Origin: Emiliania huxleyi CCMP1516
Taxonomy: Eukaryota; Haptophyta; Isochrysidales; Noelaerhabdaceae
DNA: 64,000 bases
Assembly (NCBI RefSeq): GCF_000372725.1
Contig: NW_005200600.1
Coordinates: 372,420-436,419, forward strand
Direction: 5' to 3'
The stretch's first letter is position 1; each line of letters opens with the position of its first letter. Shown here one piece after another: positions 51,801-62,081 of the stretch. Made by a program: the position numbers and the translations under genes. The notes under the pieces were generated by a model. The model saw only the letters and a program-made list of their open reading frames with translations. It made no database searches and was not told the origin of the DNA.

Positions 51801-52650
51801 CGCAAGTTGAAGAGCCTACTCGTGACTCGCCCCTCCCCCTCCTCAAGCAGCAACGATGAGTTGGAGCCCCGCGGGCGTGTGGGGCCAGCAGAGCTGGTCG
51901 AGTGCGTTGAGGATGAGGGCGCTGCAGCCCGCCTCGCAGACCTTGGTGCCGAGATGACCCGAGATGACCCGAGATGACCCGAGATGATACCCGAGATTAG
52001 GCATCCGCCTCGCAGACCTTGGCGCCGACGCGCGCGAGCTTGTCGGCGACGCGCTCGCCCGAGAGCGCGAGCGGGTGCGGCAGCACGCCGTTGCTCGAGA
52101 CGGGAGGGCGCTTCTTCCACACTGCGTCCACCAGGTTGCCCGGCACCAGCCGGAGAGGCAGGCAGCCGCTTGCCGCCCACCCGTCGGCAAAGTCGATGGA
52201 GATGAGCCTCGGGTCGGCGCCGACGGCACCCTCCGGCAAGTGCGTCCGGACCCACTCCTCGAGGGTGGGGACCCCCGGCTCATGCGAGCGCATCAGCACC
52301 CACTCTGTCCCCGAGAGCTGCTTGGCCGCCTGCACAAAGTAGCGGCCGTCTGTCCACACGAGCGCCTTGTCGGCAGTCACGAGAGCGGTTCCGGCGCTGC
52401 CGGTGAAGCCAGTCAGCCACTCGCGCCGCTTGTCCGCCTCAGAGACGTACTCGCTGCTGTGCGCGTCGCCCGAAGGCACAAGATATGCCGCGAGAGAGTG
52501 CGCCTTGAGCAAGCTGCGCATGCCGGCAACCTTGAGAGCCATGTCGAAAGGCGTAAAGTCCTCGCAGAGCGGCGCACCCGGGCGGAAGCAGCACGGGCAC
52601 GATTGGTCCGACCAGCCGAGCGGCACCGCGGTTGTGGCCGTTTGCGCCAT
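48881..52650 (-). CDS. Xaa-Pro aminopeptidase (aminopeptidase P, M24B)
   Basis: The gene has about ten exons. The N-terminal creatinase-like domain starts at 52650 ([52 protein letters not shown]). The middle domain includes [20 protein letters not shown] and [20 protein letters not shown]. The catalytic domain shows [18 protein letters not shown], then the dinuclear metal ligands: D in [18 protein letters not shown] (two), H in [19 protein letters not shown] in [17 protein letters not shown] (two). The C-terminus ([15 protein letters not shown]) ends at 48881. The order and ends match animal and plant cytosolic aminopeptidase P, which removes N-terminal residues before proline. Several introns are filled with different tandem repeats, one is bounded by a target-site-like duplication and one carries part of a duplicated exon. 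Confidence 0.85.
50055..50117 (-). other. 63-nt GC-AG intron bounded by an 11-bp direct repeat (introner-like)
   Basis: On the minus strand GGCCGAACGCC occurs at both edges (50118-50108 and 50055-50045). Splicing after ACCGG, with intron start GCCGAA and end ATCTAG, restores [12 protein letters not shown] exactly as in the conserved enzyme. The donor GC is supplied by the first copy of the repeat. This is the arrangement expected when an intron arises by insertion with target-site duplication. Confidence 0.75.
50120..50227 (-). repeat. Partial exon duplication with GGGGAGATGT repeats between
   Basis: A 32-33-bp piece encoding DSFPTISS-G occurs twice (50195-50227 and 50119-50152) with two mismatches. 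Four GGGGAGATGT-type units lie between them. Only one copy can belong to the mature enzyme. Confidence 0.75.
50389..50520 (+). repeat. 10-bp minisatellite CTCGCCGCAC in an intron
   Basis: About twelve copies of CTCGCCGCA(C/T), with one irregular unit, lie in an intron of the aminopeptidase P gene. Confidence 0.9.
51016..51303 (+). repeat. Perfect 12-bp minisatellite, 24 copies
   Basis: CGCCCACACCCT is repeated 24 times without a visible mismatch (288 bp). It lies in an intron of the aminopeptidase P gene, just after the coding block [19 protein letters not shown]. Its perfect periodicity keeps ORFs open in most frames, which should be ignored. Confidence 0.97.
51423..51620 (+). repeat. GGGCGAGATGTG / GGGGAGATGTGG repeats in an intron
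   Basis: Degenerate units based on GAGATGTGGG, interrupted by a G run, fill another intron of the same gene. A shorter array GATGACCCGA (three copies) fills a further intron near 51953-51985. Confidence 0.85.
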
Positions 52651-52740
52651 GGCGCGTTTTGCTCACCGTCCGGGCAGGTCTTCTCTCGGCCGAGCGCCGT
52701 GGCCTGGCTCGGCTCGCCGCGAACGCCGCGAATTTCAGTG

Positions 52741-52835
52741 CACTCACGAGACCTCGATACTAACAAAGACTACGATACTGGAGGTAGGGTCGATTCCGCA
52801 TGTGGTACGGGACCCCTTGTCGTCTCGCCCTCCCT
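52741..52835 (-). repeat. Solo copies of two dispersed repeats upstream of aminopeptidase P
   Basis: 52745-52780 matches, inverted, the left end of the element at 9635 (CTCACGAGACCTCGATACTA). Next to it 52790-52825 matches, inverted, the GGGGTCCCGTACCATGCGG repeat of 16255 and 58585. They lie about 100 bp from the gene's start codon, so they may touch its promoter. Confidence 0.8.
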
Positions 52836-52859
52836 CACTGGTGTGTTCATTTGGGGGGG

Positions 52860-53162
52860 GTCATAACAAACACGTGCTTCCATCTTGAGAGACAGCGCGC
52901 CGCCTTGCACCTGTATCAGAGCATCGGGGGTCGTGTGGTGCTGTGTGTGCTTCCGTTGTGTGGAGGAGGAGGCAGAAAGGAAAAAAAAGGGGGGGAAAGG
53001 GGGGGGGGGTTGACGATCTGCGCTCTTGTGTGGCCTAGAAGACTCTCTATCATAGAGAGCGCAGGGAAGGAGTCCACTTCTTCACCACTAATGCGTTCGC
53101 ACGTGACGGATAGGCACGTGGAAGACGCGGAAACAGAGCCGTGCACCCCTTCGCCCTCTTCA
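52860..53162. other. Intergenic, nothing recognised
   Basis: This holds A- and G-rich homopolymers near 52980-53015 and otherwise no gene or repeat that I can identify. Confidence 0.5.
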
Positions 53163-54632
53163 TCACTGCCCCGGCGCCCACACATCAACCTTCTTGGGCA
53201 GCAGCTGGTTCGACTCGTCCTCTCCGTGGCCTAGGCAGCCGAGTTCACCCTCGCCCCACGTAAAGACGGCGCCGTCGGCGGTGAGGGCGAGGCTATGCTG
53301 CCACCCAGCCGACAAGGCGACGACGCGCTGTCCCGCCAAGGCCTCGACCTTCTTCGGCTGCCGCTGGTTCTGCAGGTCGCCGTGGCCCAGCTTGCCAGCA
53401 CCTCCATCGCCCCAGCTCCAGAGGGCTCCGTCGGCGGTGAGGGCGAGGCTGTGAGCTCCAGCCGACACGGCAACGACGCGTTGGCCAGCGAAGGCCTCGA
53501 CCTTCTTCGGCAGCAGCTGGCTCTGCTCGTCGCTAGTGCCCATCCGGCTCAAAAATCCATTGCCCCAGCTCCACACGGCGCCGTCGGCGGTGACGGCGAG
53601 GCTGTGGAACCATCCAGCCGCGACAGCGACGACGCGCTGGCCAGCCAGGGTGTCGATCTTCTTAGGCAGCAGCTGGTGCTGCATGTCGCCGTGGCCCAGC
53701 TGGCCAGAGCCTCCATAGCCCCAGCTCCAGACGCTGCCGTCGGCGGTGAGGGCGAGGCTGTGCCCGTTCCCAGCCAACACAGCGACGACGCGTTGGCCAG
53801 CCAACGCCTCGACCTTCTTCGGCAGCAGCTGGATCTGCTCGTCGCCGTGGCCCAACTCGCCCCCGCGGCTATGGCCCCCGAGGCTATGGCTCCCGCCCCA
53901 GCTCCAGACGGCGCCGTCGGCGGTGAGGGCGAGGCTATGGCTGTGTCCAGCCGACACCGCGACGACGCGCTGCCCAGCCAGGGCGTCAATCTTCTTCGGC
54001 AGCAGCTGGTCCTCCTCAAGGCCATGCCCCATGCCCCGCCAGCCGCAGCCCCAGGACCAAACGGCGCCAGTCGCGGTGAGAGCGAGGCTGAAGTATCGTG
54101 ACGCCGCCACACCAATCGCGCGCTCGCCTCCGGGAGACGGGAGACGGGTCGGCGTCTTCAGCTGCAGCACGCCCTCGCCGTGGCCGAGAAGGCCTGGAAG
54201 TTCCTCCTCCTCGTCCTCCTCCTCCTCCCCGCGCTCCGCTGCCGTGCCGCACGACGAGAGCCGCCCCTCGCCGTCGATGAAGAGGCTGTGCCGCCTTCCT
54301 GCCGACGCCCTCGCCGGCGGGTTGGACTCGCGCAGCAGCGCCGAATAACACAGCCACCGCACGGCGCAGCTCTCGTCCTCCGGCTGCGCCGGCAGCTCGT
54401 AGCCTCGCTCTTGCGCCCACAAGAGGATGCCCTCCTTTGCGAGCGAGGCGTGAAAGAGCAGCGAGACGGCCGCGACACGAGCGATGTGTACGGGTTCGCA
54501 GCGAGAGACGACGCGCACGAGGAGCTCCGTGGGGAGGTCGAGGAGGCGGGCGGGCGGCGGCGCGTCTGGCGAGGGCGCGGCGGCGGCGGCGGAGGGTGCG
54601 AGGCACCGCGAGCGGCGGCGCGAGGCGGACAT
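53163..54632 (-). CDS. F-box-like / RCC1 beta-propeller protein
   Basis: This is an intronless ORF of 489 residues. Residues about 28-75 (ARLLDLPTELLVRVVSRCEP, ARVAAVSLLFHASL) form an F-box-like helix bundle. Then come seven RCC1 blades, each with a motif like HSLALTADGAVWSWG, the first diverged (RRHSLFIDGEGRLSSCG), the others separated by LLPKK-(V/I)-(E/D)ALAGQRVVAV. Seven blades make one complete propeller. F-box/RCC1 proteins can act as substrate receptors of SCF ubiquitin ligases; RCC1 itself is a Ran exchange factor, but the repeats alone do not indicate that activity. An acidic loop (EEEEDEEEE) lies between blade 1 and the rest. The blades are nearly identical at DNA level, suggesting recent expansion. 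Confidence 0.88.
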   Translation of the reverse strand: MSASRRRSRCLAPSAAAAAPSPDAPPPARLLDLPTELLVRVVSRCEPVHIARVAAVSLLFHASLAKEGILLWAQERGYELPAQPEDESCAVRWLCYSALLRESNPPARASAGRRHSLFIDGEGRLSSCGTAAERGEEEEDEEEELPGLLGHGEGVLQLKTPTRLPSPGGERAIGVAASRYFSLALTATGAVWSWGCGWRGMGHGLEEDQLLPKKIDALAGQRVVAVSAGHSHSLALTADGAVWSWGGSHSLGGHSRGGELGHGDEQIQLLPKKVEALAGQRVVAVLAGNGHSLALTADGSVWSWGYGGSGQLGHGDMQHQLLPKKIDTLAGQRVVAVAAGWFHSLAVTADGAVWSWGNGFLSRMGTSDEQSQLLPKKVEAFAGQRVVAVSAGAHSLALTADGALWSWGDGGAGKLGHGDLQNQRQPKKVEALAGQRVVALSAGWQHSLALTADGAVFTWGEGELGCLGHGEDESNQLLPKKVDVWAPGQ

Positions 54633-54764
54633 CGCGGCAGAGAATTTTTGTGTTGCTCGTTTTCTTTTTTCTGCCCACTTTCTTACCTACCTTTCTTCTC
54701 ACCCATACCGCGTTGGTGTCCAGTCCGAGCCTGGCTGTTCTTCACCTTTCTACCTACCTACTCT

Positions 54765-54812
54765 CTTCTGTGTGAGCTCTGTGTCTTGATTTGCCAACAA
54801 TATACCTAAAAC
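54765..54812 (+). repeat. 48-bp sequence repeated inverted at 57466-57513
   Basis: GTGTGAGCTCTGTGTCTTGA and the following bases up to ATACCTAAAACC recur as reverse complement upstream of the next ankyrin gene. Here it lies about 135 bp upstream of the F-box/RCC1 start. Confidence 0.85.
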
Positions 54813-54849
54813 CTACCTCTTCTCAACTGAAACCGAATCGAAACGGTCC

Positions 54850-55060
54850 CGTGCAGAGAGGCGCATCGGGCGGCACAGATTGCACAGCTGCTGACGGACC
54901 GCCAGACCGAGGCGCTCAGAAAGCTTGCCAGCGAGAATGCGTCGCTCCTTTCTCTGCTCTCCGGCCTCCCGTCACTGCGATCTGCAGTGGCCAACGGAGC
55001 TGCGCCACCCGCGAGCAGCACTTGGGGTAAGGCGCGGGGAGTGCTAGAGCTGCAGTGAGC
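54850..55060 (+). other. Exon-like coiled-coil fragment
   Basis: Without an ATG, one plus frame reads EAHRAAQIAQLLTDRQTEAL, RKLASENASLLSLLSGLPSL and RSAVANGAAPPASSTWGK up to a stop. It looks like a terminal exon or a gene remnant and is not in any model here. Confidence 0.35.
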
Positions 55061-55218
55061 CCTTCGCTCGTCTGACTCGCCAGCGGAGCCAGCTAGCGAG
55101 GGGCGCGGCGCGCTGGTCACCGGCGGGTCCGAGAAGGATTAGTAATTTACGGCCGATTAGGTCGTGGGGGTGACGCTGACGGGTGAGGGGTGTACTGTAC
55201 TTCGTGTTACGTCACTCG

Positions 55219-57393
55219 TCAGACGTACTGGTACGTACGTGTAACGTGAAAACCTGCCTGTCCGTTCTCGACTGTGGTCTGCGTGACCGCGTGCGGCAGC
55301 ACGTGCTCGCGCCACACGTCGGACAGCGCGCTCCAGTCCGGGCGCGCCTCGACGCCGTCGGGAGGAGAGAGCGCGATCTGGTACCCAATGCGCATGACCA
55401 TCACCGCGTACTCGCGCGCCGCCGCGGGGAAGAGCGAGTGGCTTGCCGGCGACCACGGCGCCGCCGCCCGCCGGATCAGCGCCGCCGCCTCGCCCTCGCC
55501 GCCCGCGGCGCGCTGCAGCGGCGTCGGCTCGCCCTCGTGCAGGCTCGCGCCGCTGCGCAGCAGGGAGAGAGCGCGGGCGGCGGTGAGGGTCTCAAGGTGC
55601 GCGAGCGGCGTCCAGCCGCGGCTGGCGACCAGCCAGGCGGCGAGGTCGGCGTGGCCGCGGCGGTTCGCGGCCTCCTCGGGCGTGCCGAAGGGCGTAGCGG
55701 CGCGGGAGGCGCCGTAGGAGGAGAGGAGCTTGGCGACCTCGAGGTGGCCCTGGTAGCACGCCATGAGCAGCGGCGTGGCGCCTTGGGTCTGGGCTTGGTC
55801 CTTCGCCGCGCCCGACTCGAGAAGCAGCCGCGCGCACTCGACGTGGCCGTTCTGGCACGCGATGAAGAGCGGCGTGTAGCCGTTGTTGCGGGCTTGGCCG
55901 ACCGCCGCGCTGGCCTCGAGGAGCAGCCGGGCGCACTCGACGTGGCCCTCTTGGCACGCCATGAACAGCGGCGTGGAGCCGTTCTCTGCGGCCTGATTGA
56001 CCGAAGCGCCGGCATCGCGCAGCAGCCGGGCGATCTCGAGGTGGCCAAAGCGGCACGCGATGTAGAGCGGCGTGGCGCCATTCTCCTCGGCTTGGTTCAC
56101 CGCCGCGCTGGCCTCGAGAAGCAGCTGGGCGATCTCAAGGTGGCCCTCCTGGCACGCGATGTACAGCGGCGTGACGCCATTCTCCTCGGCTTGGTTGATC
56201 GCCGCGCCAGCCTCGAGAAGCAGCGCGGCGACCTCGAGGTGGCCTTTCTCGCACGCGATGAACAGCGGCGTGGCGCCATTCTGCTTGGCTTGGTTGACCG
56301 TCGCGCCCGCCTCGAGGAGCAGCCGGGCGATCTCGAGGTGGCTGTTCTGGCACGCAACGTACAGCGGCGTCAAACCGCTAGAATCTGCTTGGTTCACCGC
56401 GGCGCCGGCAGCGATCATCAGCCGAACGCAGTCGATCTCGCCAGCCAGGCTCGCAGCGCTCAGCGGCGTGGTGCCGTCCTCATCAGCTTGGTCGACCGCC
56501 GCGCCAGCCTCGAGGAGCAGCCGGGCGATCTCGGTATGGCCCTTATCGCACGCAACGTAGAGTGGTGTGGCGCCGTCATCCATGGCCTGGTCGACCGAAG
56601 CGCCGGCATCGCGCAGCAGCCGGGCGATATCGAGGTGGCCCATCTGGCACGCGGCGATCAGCGGCGTGAAGCCGCCGTTCATCGCTTGGTTGATCGCCGC
56701 GCCGGTCTCGAGGAGCAGCGCGGCGACCTCGAGGTGGCCTTGGTGGCACGCGATGTACAGCGGCGTGGCGCCTTGGGCCTGGGCTTTGTTGACCGCCGCG
56801 CTGGCCTCGAGAAGCAGCCGGACGCACTCGAGGCGGCCCTGATAGCACGCGGCGAGCAGCGGCGTAAGGCCGCCAGCCGCGGCTTGGTTGACCGCCGCGT
56901 CAGCCTCGAGAAGCAGCCGGGCGATCTCGGGGAAGTCCTCCTGGCACGCGATGAACAGCGGCGTGACGCCTTTCTCATTGGCTTGGTCGACCGCCGCGTT
57001 GGCCTTGAGGAGCAGCCGGACGCACTCGAGGTGGCCCTGAGAGCACGCGGCGAGCAGTGGCGTGGCGCCGTTGTTGCGGGCTTGGCTGACCGCCGCGCTG
57101 GCCTCGAGAAGCAGCCGGGCGATCTCGGGGGAGCCCTTCTCGCACGCGATGTACAGCGCAGAGCGGCCGCCGCCGTCAGTCGCCCCGACGCTTGCGCCAG
57201 CCTCGAGCAGCAGCCGCACCGCCTCGGCCTGCCCGTGGCGCGCGACCCAGGTCAGCAGCGTGTCCTGCCTGTCGGTGTCGTGCCGCGCGTCGAGCGTGCC
57301 GCGCGTCCGCTGCCCGGAGAGGAAGGCGCGCAGCGCGGCCAGGTCGCCCACCGCCAGGTCGGGCAGCAGAGTTGGGCTCGCGGCGCCGCTCAT
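55219..57393 (-). CDS. Ankyrin protein with 16 uniform repeats and C-terminal PWSP-H-LFP module
   Basis: This is an intronless ORF of 724 residues. After a short leader (LPDLAVGDLAALRAFLSGQR) come about sixteen 33-residue repeats of the type GATPLYIACHQGHLEVAALL. Their conserved DNA makes the array prone to slippage. The last unit (SYGASRAATPFGT) leads into about 150 non-ankyrin residues: WTPLAHLETLTAARALSLL, PWSPASHSLFPAAAREYAVM, LSDVWREHVLPHAV. This part aligns along its length with the end of the small ankyrin protein at 4237-5205. No membrane or signal segment is visible. A partner-binding role is likely; the function of the C-terminal module is unknown. Confidence 0.92.
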   Translation of the reverse strand: MSGAASPTLLPDLAVGDLAALRAFLSGQRTRGTLDARHDTDRQDTLLTWVARHGQAEAVRLLLEAGASVGATDGGGRSALYIACEKGSPEIARLLLEASAAVSQARNNGATPLLAACSQGHLECVRLLLKANAAVDQANEKGVTPLFIACQEDFPEIARLLLEADAAVNQAAAGGLTPLLAACYQGRLECVRLLLEASAAVNKAQAQGATPLYIACHQGHLEVAALLLETGAAINQAMNGGFTPLIAACQMGHLDIARLLRDAGASVDQAMDDGATPLYVACDKGHTEIARLLLEAGAAVDQADEDGTTPLSAASLAGEIDCVRLMIAAGAAVNQADSSGLTPLYVACQNSHLEIARLLLEAGATVNQAKQNGATPLFIACEKGHLEVAALLLEAGAAINQAEENGVTPLYIACQEGHLEIAQLLLEASAAVNQAEENGATPLYIACRFGHLEIARLLRDAGASVNQAAENGSTPLFMACQEGHVECARLLLEASAAVGQARNNGYTPLFIACQNGHVECARLLLESGAAKDQAQTQGATPLLMACYQGHLEVAKLLSSYGASRAATPFGTPEEAANRRGHADLAAWLVASRGWTPLAHLETLTAARALSLLRSGASLHEGEPTPLQRAAGGEGEAAALIRRAAAPWSPASHSLFPAAAREYAVMVMRIGYQIALSPPDGVEARPDWSALSDVWREHVLPHAVTQTTVENGQAGFHVTRTYQYV

Positions 57394-57428
57394 GCGCCGG
57401 CGAGATTTTTTCTGGTTTGGGTAACAAG

Positions 57429-57556
57429 AAAACTCAGTGTTGTCCTCCCAACCCTCCCTTGGGTTTTAGGTATATTGTTGGCAAATCAAGACACAGAGCT
57501 CACACAGAATCACCTTGGTTTCTCTGTTTTCTTTCTTTCTTTCTTTGGGCACCCTG
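57429..57556 (+). repeat. R1-like copy (d) interrupted by the inverted 48-bp sequence
   Basis: CTCCCAACCCTCCCTTGGGTT is the middle of R1. The inverted copy of 54765-54812 follows, and then the (CTTT)n tail with GGGCACCCT. The 48-bp sequence therefore sits within an R1-like element, or was captured by it. Confidence 0.65.
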
Positions 57557-57598
57557 CCCACAAGGGCGACGGCTAGCGAGCGCCTCTCTCTCCTCTCC

Positions 57599-57672
57599 TT
57601 AAAATCCCTGTGTGGTGGCGGCGTGCCGTGCTCCCATCCCTCCCTGGGCTTGTTTTCTTTCTTTCTTTTCTT
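57599..57672 (+). mobile_element. Short interspersed element R1, copy c
   Basis: AAAATCCCTGTGTGGTGGCGG through CTCCCATCCCTCCCTGGGCTT and a CTTT-rich tail, followed by GGGCACCCT as in the neighbouring copy. No clear target-site duplication. Confidence 0.8.
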
Positions 57673-57959
57673 TGGGCACCCTCTCGTGTGTGGGGGGGGG
57701 GGTGGGGTCTCTCTCGCCGCCTTCCGGCGGCGGTGGTGAGTACACCACTCCAACAGACCCGTACGACGCGCAGGACCTTTGACCGTGCTTGCTTGCCGTC
57801 CGCGCGGTCAAGAGTCGCGCGCGCGTGTGCTAGAGCAAATGCCCATCCGCTCTTAGCTCTAGGCGGCCGTGCTGATTCCCGTCCCTCTCGGGTCTGGCAC
57901 AATGTCTACCGTGCCGGTAGCATGGGGCAGTGACCAGTGTGGGGTGGGGTGCGGTGTGG

Positions 57960-58214
57960 GGGGGAGGCGTTCTTGACGCGCTCGACTCTCAACTCCGCCT
58001 CGCGTGCAAGCATCTGCGCATTGATGCGCTCCATCTGCAAAGCCTGCAGCGCGATGCGCTCCTCCAAGACATTCTTGGTCCCATCATCCGCGAAGGTAGG
58101 AACGACGCCGAGAAGTAGCATATGTGCCTCGCAGCGCCGATCGGCAGACGCAGCGCGCCGATCGATCTCGGCAGAACGTCCGCCGCAAAGTATTCTCCGG
58201 CAGCTGACCCGCAC
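57960..58214 (-). other. Exon-like coiled-coil fragment
   Basis: A minus frame reads LLGVVPTFADDGTKNVLEER and IALQALQMERINAQMLAREA before running into low complexity. It is helical and protein-like but lacks a defensible start, stop or splice partner. It may be part of an unrecognised gene or a remnant. Confidence 0.3.
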
Positions 58215-58311
58215 CTCTCGGTCTCGCGGCGGCCGCTCTCAGACCCTACTTTGGATCGCTCCTCATCGCAAACAAGAAGAGTCGTGATTTCTTGTTGGTG
58301 AATAAAAATCT

Positions 58312-58640
58312 CTCTCGCAAACCCTGTCAGCAGTTCACCCTCGGGTATGTTCGTAAGAGCTACATGCTGGAAATGATGGATGCGGTTGGCGACAAAGCAA
58401 AACCGCATGTTCCGGTGACTTTCGTTCCGCCGGTCCCGAATCGCGTCGACTCGTACACACACAATGAGAGGATGGGACGGTGGCGGAACCTAAAGGTAGC
58501 CAGGTCCCGATTCCGACCAGGCCATTCGACCAGGTCGAACGAGACGATGAGGATTGGCCAGCCGTGTTGATAGTTAGTTAGGGGTCCCGTACCATGCGGT
58601 ATGCGGACGGAATCGATCGACCCTATCCAGTGCTCAAGTG
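58312..58640 (+). repeat. Two dispersed repeat fragments
   Basis: 58312-58365 (CGCAAACCCTGTCAGCAG, then GTTCGTAAGAGC) resembles 17185-17240. 58585-58645 (GGGGTCCCGTACCATGCGG and CCCTATCCAGTGCTCAAGTG) resembles 16253-16308 and, inverted, 52790-52825. Confidence 0.7.
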
Positions 58641-58835
58641 CTCAAGTTAGTGGTTCCCCAAGGAACCTTCGCTGTCGCTCCTCATCCAGTCGACGACGTC
58701 TTTGTCTTTAAACAAATATTAAAACTAATAATAAAACATACAACAGAATAATAAAACAATCAGGATCGGAATTCGATTTCACGGTGATTTCGTGAGGACC
58801 GATTTCGGGGCCGAAGGGGGAAGAAGCTTGCTCCG

Positions 58836-59480
58836 ATGCCTCGCACCACGCGAGCGTCCAGGACGTGGTTCATCAGTGGCTGGCCGGTGACCGTCTCTGC
58901 TGGACACGCAGTGCTCCCAGAGGGCATTACCCACCTCCCGGACGGCGCGTTCAAGAGTCGCACCCTTGGGTTGGTTGCCGTCAGCTGCCCGAGCAGCCTA
59001 ATATCTATCGGAGCCCGCAGCTTTCACGGATGCACCGCGCTCACCTCGATCTCCCTCCCGGCCGGTCTCCAATCGATTGGGTACCGCGCATTTGATGGTT
59101 GCTCCTCGCTAACGAACCTCTCCCTGCCCGACGGCCTGACCGCCATTGGTGGCCAGGCATTTCACCGCTGCTCCTCGCTCACCGTCATCAGCCTCCCGCA
59201 AAGCCTCGCCTCCGTCGGCGACTGGGCCTTCGAGGATTGCGTCTCACTGGCCTCGGTGACGTTCCCAAGTGGCCTCGCGTGCCTCGGCAACGGGGCCTTC
59301 CATAGATGCAGTGGCCTCACTGCCATCGACCTGCCCGCGGGCTTGACCTATCTCGGGCACGATGCATTCCACGGCGCCTCCTCCCTGAGCAGAAAGTCGA
59401 ACGATTTGCAAACTGAAACGATCATCGCCTGCGCCATCACATCCATGCCGAGTGCCTATGAGGTGGGTGAGGTCAGTTAG
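58836..59480 (+). CDS. BspA-type leucine-rich-repeat protein (LRR_5)
   Basis: This is a single-exon ORF of 214 residues. Six LRR_5 units of about 23 residues are visible, for example GARSFHGCTALTSISLPAGL, GYRAFDGCSSLTNLSLPDGL and GDWAFEDCVSLASVTFPSGL. The unit has the BspA signature (x-AF-x-GC-x-L-x2-I-x-LP). The N-terminus (TWFISGWPVTVSAGHAVLPE) is unusual but not a signal peptide. Such proteins are abundant in protists and bacteria and bind proteins or surfaces. The C-terminal 30 residues break the repeat. The start is the first ATG in frame. Confidence 0.85.
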   Translation: MPRTTRASRTWFISGWPVTVSAGHAVLPEGITHLPDGAFKSRTLGLVAVSCPSSLISIGARSFHGCTALTSISLPAGLQSIGYRAFDGCSSLTNLSLPDGLTAIGGQAFHRCSSLTVISLPQSLASVGDWAFEDCVSLASVTFPSGLACLGNGAFHRCSGLTAIDLPAGLTYLGHDAFHGASSLSRKSNDLQTETIIACAITSMPSAYEVGEVS

Positions 59481-59901
59481 TTCAGCAGTGTATCACGTGC
59501 AGTCAGCAATGTATCATGTGCCTGGGTGTAGACAGACGTCCGGGCCGGACGGACAGTCAGGTCAAAGCCGGATACGGCCGTGCGGAGGAATGAATAAGCA
59601 AATGCTGTGCCCTTTGAGAGCTTCTCGTTGTAGCGCACCGCCGGTGCCATCAAAATTTGGAACAGGACGTTTGGAACACTTGGTCGTTGGTGTGTGTGCG
59701 GCCCAAGCAGAGTGCGAGGCGAAAACCGCGGCTGTCCGCGACGCAAAGTAAATTCGCCCACTGAAAAATATATTTTTTCCGTGCAACAAAGAAATACCCG
59801 TGTAATCACGCTCATGTACCCCCGAGCTCAAGTTTTGGTGGTCCGATCCGTTGCGTGCCGCCGGCGAGACTCCACGCAGCGAGCAGGCAGCGCCCCACTG
59901 G

Positions 59902-60624
59902 ATGATCTCTGCCCTTCAGCGAGTGAGGTGCCTGTTCGCACGACGAGAAGTTGGCAGCGGAGACACATGCACCGCTGAGGCAGCCCAGACAGTGTCAGTG
60001 CCTGACGAGTATGAGGCTGGCATAGTGCCTGTCGCAAGCGCTACACTTGAGACCGAGATGGTGGCGCTCCTGGAGGCAAAGGAGGAGTTCCCGACGCCGG
60101 CGATCACTGCTGCTATTGACGAGGTGGCAGGCAGTGTTTGGGTCCTCTCACGCCCACCCGAGAATGCCGACGACGCCAGGAAGATGATTGGAGTCAGCCG
60201 TATCCATCGCGCTATGCTACGGCACTTGAAGATATCGCCATCCCTTGAGGTTGTTCGTGACGGCATGGAGGTGACATACAAGTGGTCGGTCGGAGAAAAG
60301 GTGGTGTTTGAGCAACGCCTCGAAGTTGGCAAGCAGCTTCCATTCACTACATCTCACAAAGATAGCACCATCGAAGCGCGGCTGGTCGCAAAGCAGGGTC
60401 GGGTCTTCATCCATACAGACCACTTTCCAAGTCGCAGCGATCTTGCGGCTAGGAAGGTCGCCTACGTCACATTAAACTGGTTCCACGTGAGTGAGGACGG
60501 CAGCGAGCTCCTTGTCGACGAACTCACGCACTTAGAGTCTCTCGCGAAACGCAGAGACCCTGGGGCGGCGACGGCGATAGTCACTCGCAGCGTCTTCCGC
60601 CGCAAGGAGCTTTCGGACAAGTAG
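59902..60624 (+). CDS. Unrecognised 240-residue protein, possibly calycin-like
   Basis: This ORF runs from the first in-frame ATG (MISALQRVRCLFARRE) to TAG. The first half is helical (EEFPTPAITAAIDEVAGSVW, KMIGVSRIHRAMLRHLKI). The second is beta-rich with alternating hydrophobic residues: LEVVRDGMEVTYKWSVGEKV, PFTTSHKDSTIEARLVAKQG, VFIHTDHFPSR, AYVTLNWFHVSEDGSELLVD. It ends with ATAIVTRSVFRRK, a strand pattern like the close of lipocalin/fatty-acid-binding barrels. GC content is a little lower than the ankyrin genes. No transmembrane or signal segment is present. Function not known. Confidence 0.6.
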   Translation: MISALQRVRCLFARREVGSGDTCTAEAAQTVSVPDEYEAGIVPVASATLETEMVALLEAKEEFPTPAITAAIDEVAGSVWVLSRPPENADDARKMIGVSRIHRAMLRHLKISPSLEVVRDGMEVTYKWSVGEKVVFEQRLEVGKQLPFTTSHKDSTIEARLVAKQGRVFIHTDHFPSRSDLAARKVAYVTLNWFHVSEDGSELLVDELTHLESLAKRRDPGAATAIVTRSVFRRKELSDK

Positions 60625-61070
60625 AAGGTGCCGAGCGGGACAACGCTGCTACGGGCGAATCGGGAGCCCAGCACACAGCAGAGAGAGGCCAGAGTGCAGA
60701 GTCCAGACACCAGAGAGACGTCCATGCGGCCAGCAGTGAGCAGATAGGAGATAGGAGGCGCAGCGCAGATAGTCGTGCACTGTGCACTGTGCCGATAATT
60801 CGCCACACCGGCAAGTCCACACGCACACGTGTGTCGTCGTGTCGTGTGCGGGCATGTGCTTTGTCTTTGGTGACACACGTGCACAGTGTCATTCACATAT
60901 GAGTTCCTCGTCTTTTGGGGACTTTTCGCTCTCATCACTCACGAACTGTGATCTTCTGGAGACCGGCGCGGGATCAAATCACAAACGAGACGTCAAGCGG
61001 GCCGGGAGTCGGGAGACTGTTCGAGAGAGAGACCCGCACGCGCCCCGCGAGACCCCCCCTCCCCCCCGGC

Positions 61071-62081
<1,011 letters not shown>

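Noticed and set aside
50907-52255. 450-residue minus-strand ORF through the middle of aminopeptidase P
   Set aside because: It reads through introns and minisatellites; only short pieces of it match the enzyme.
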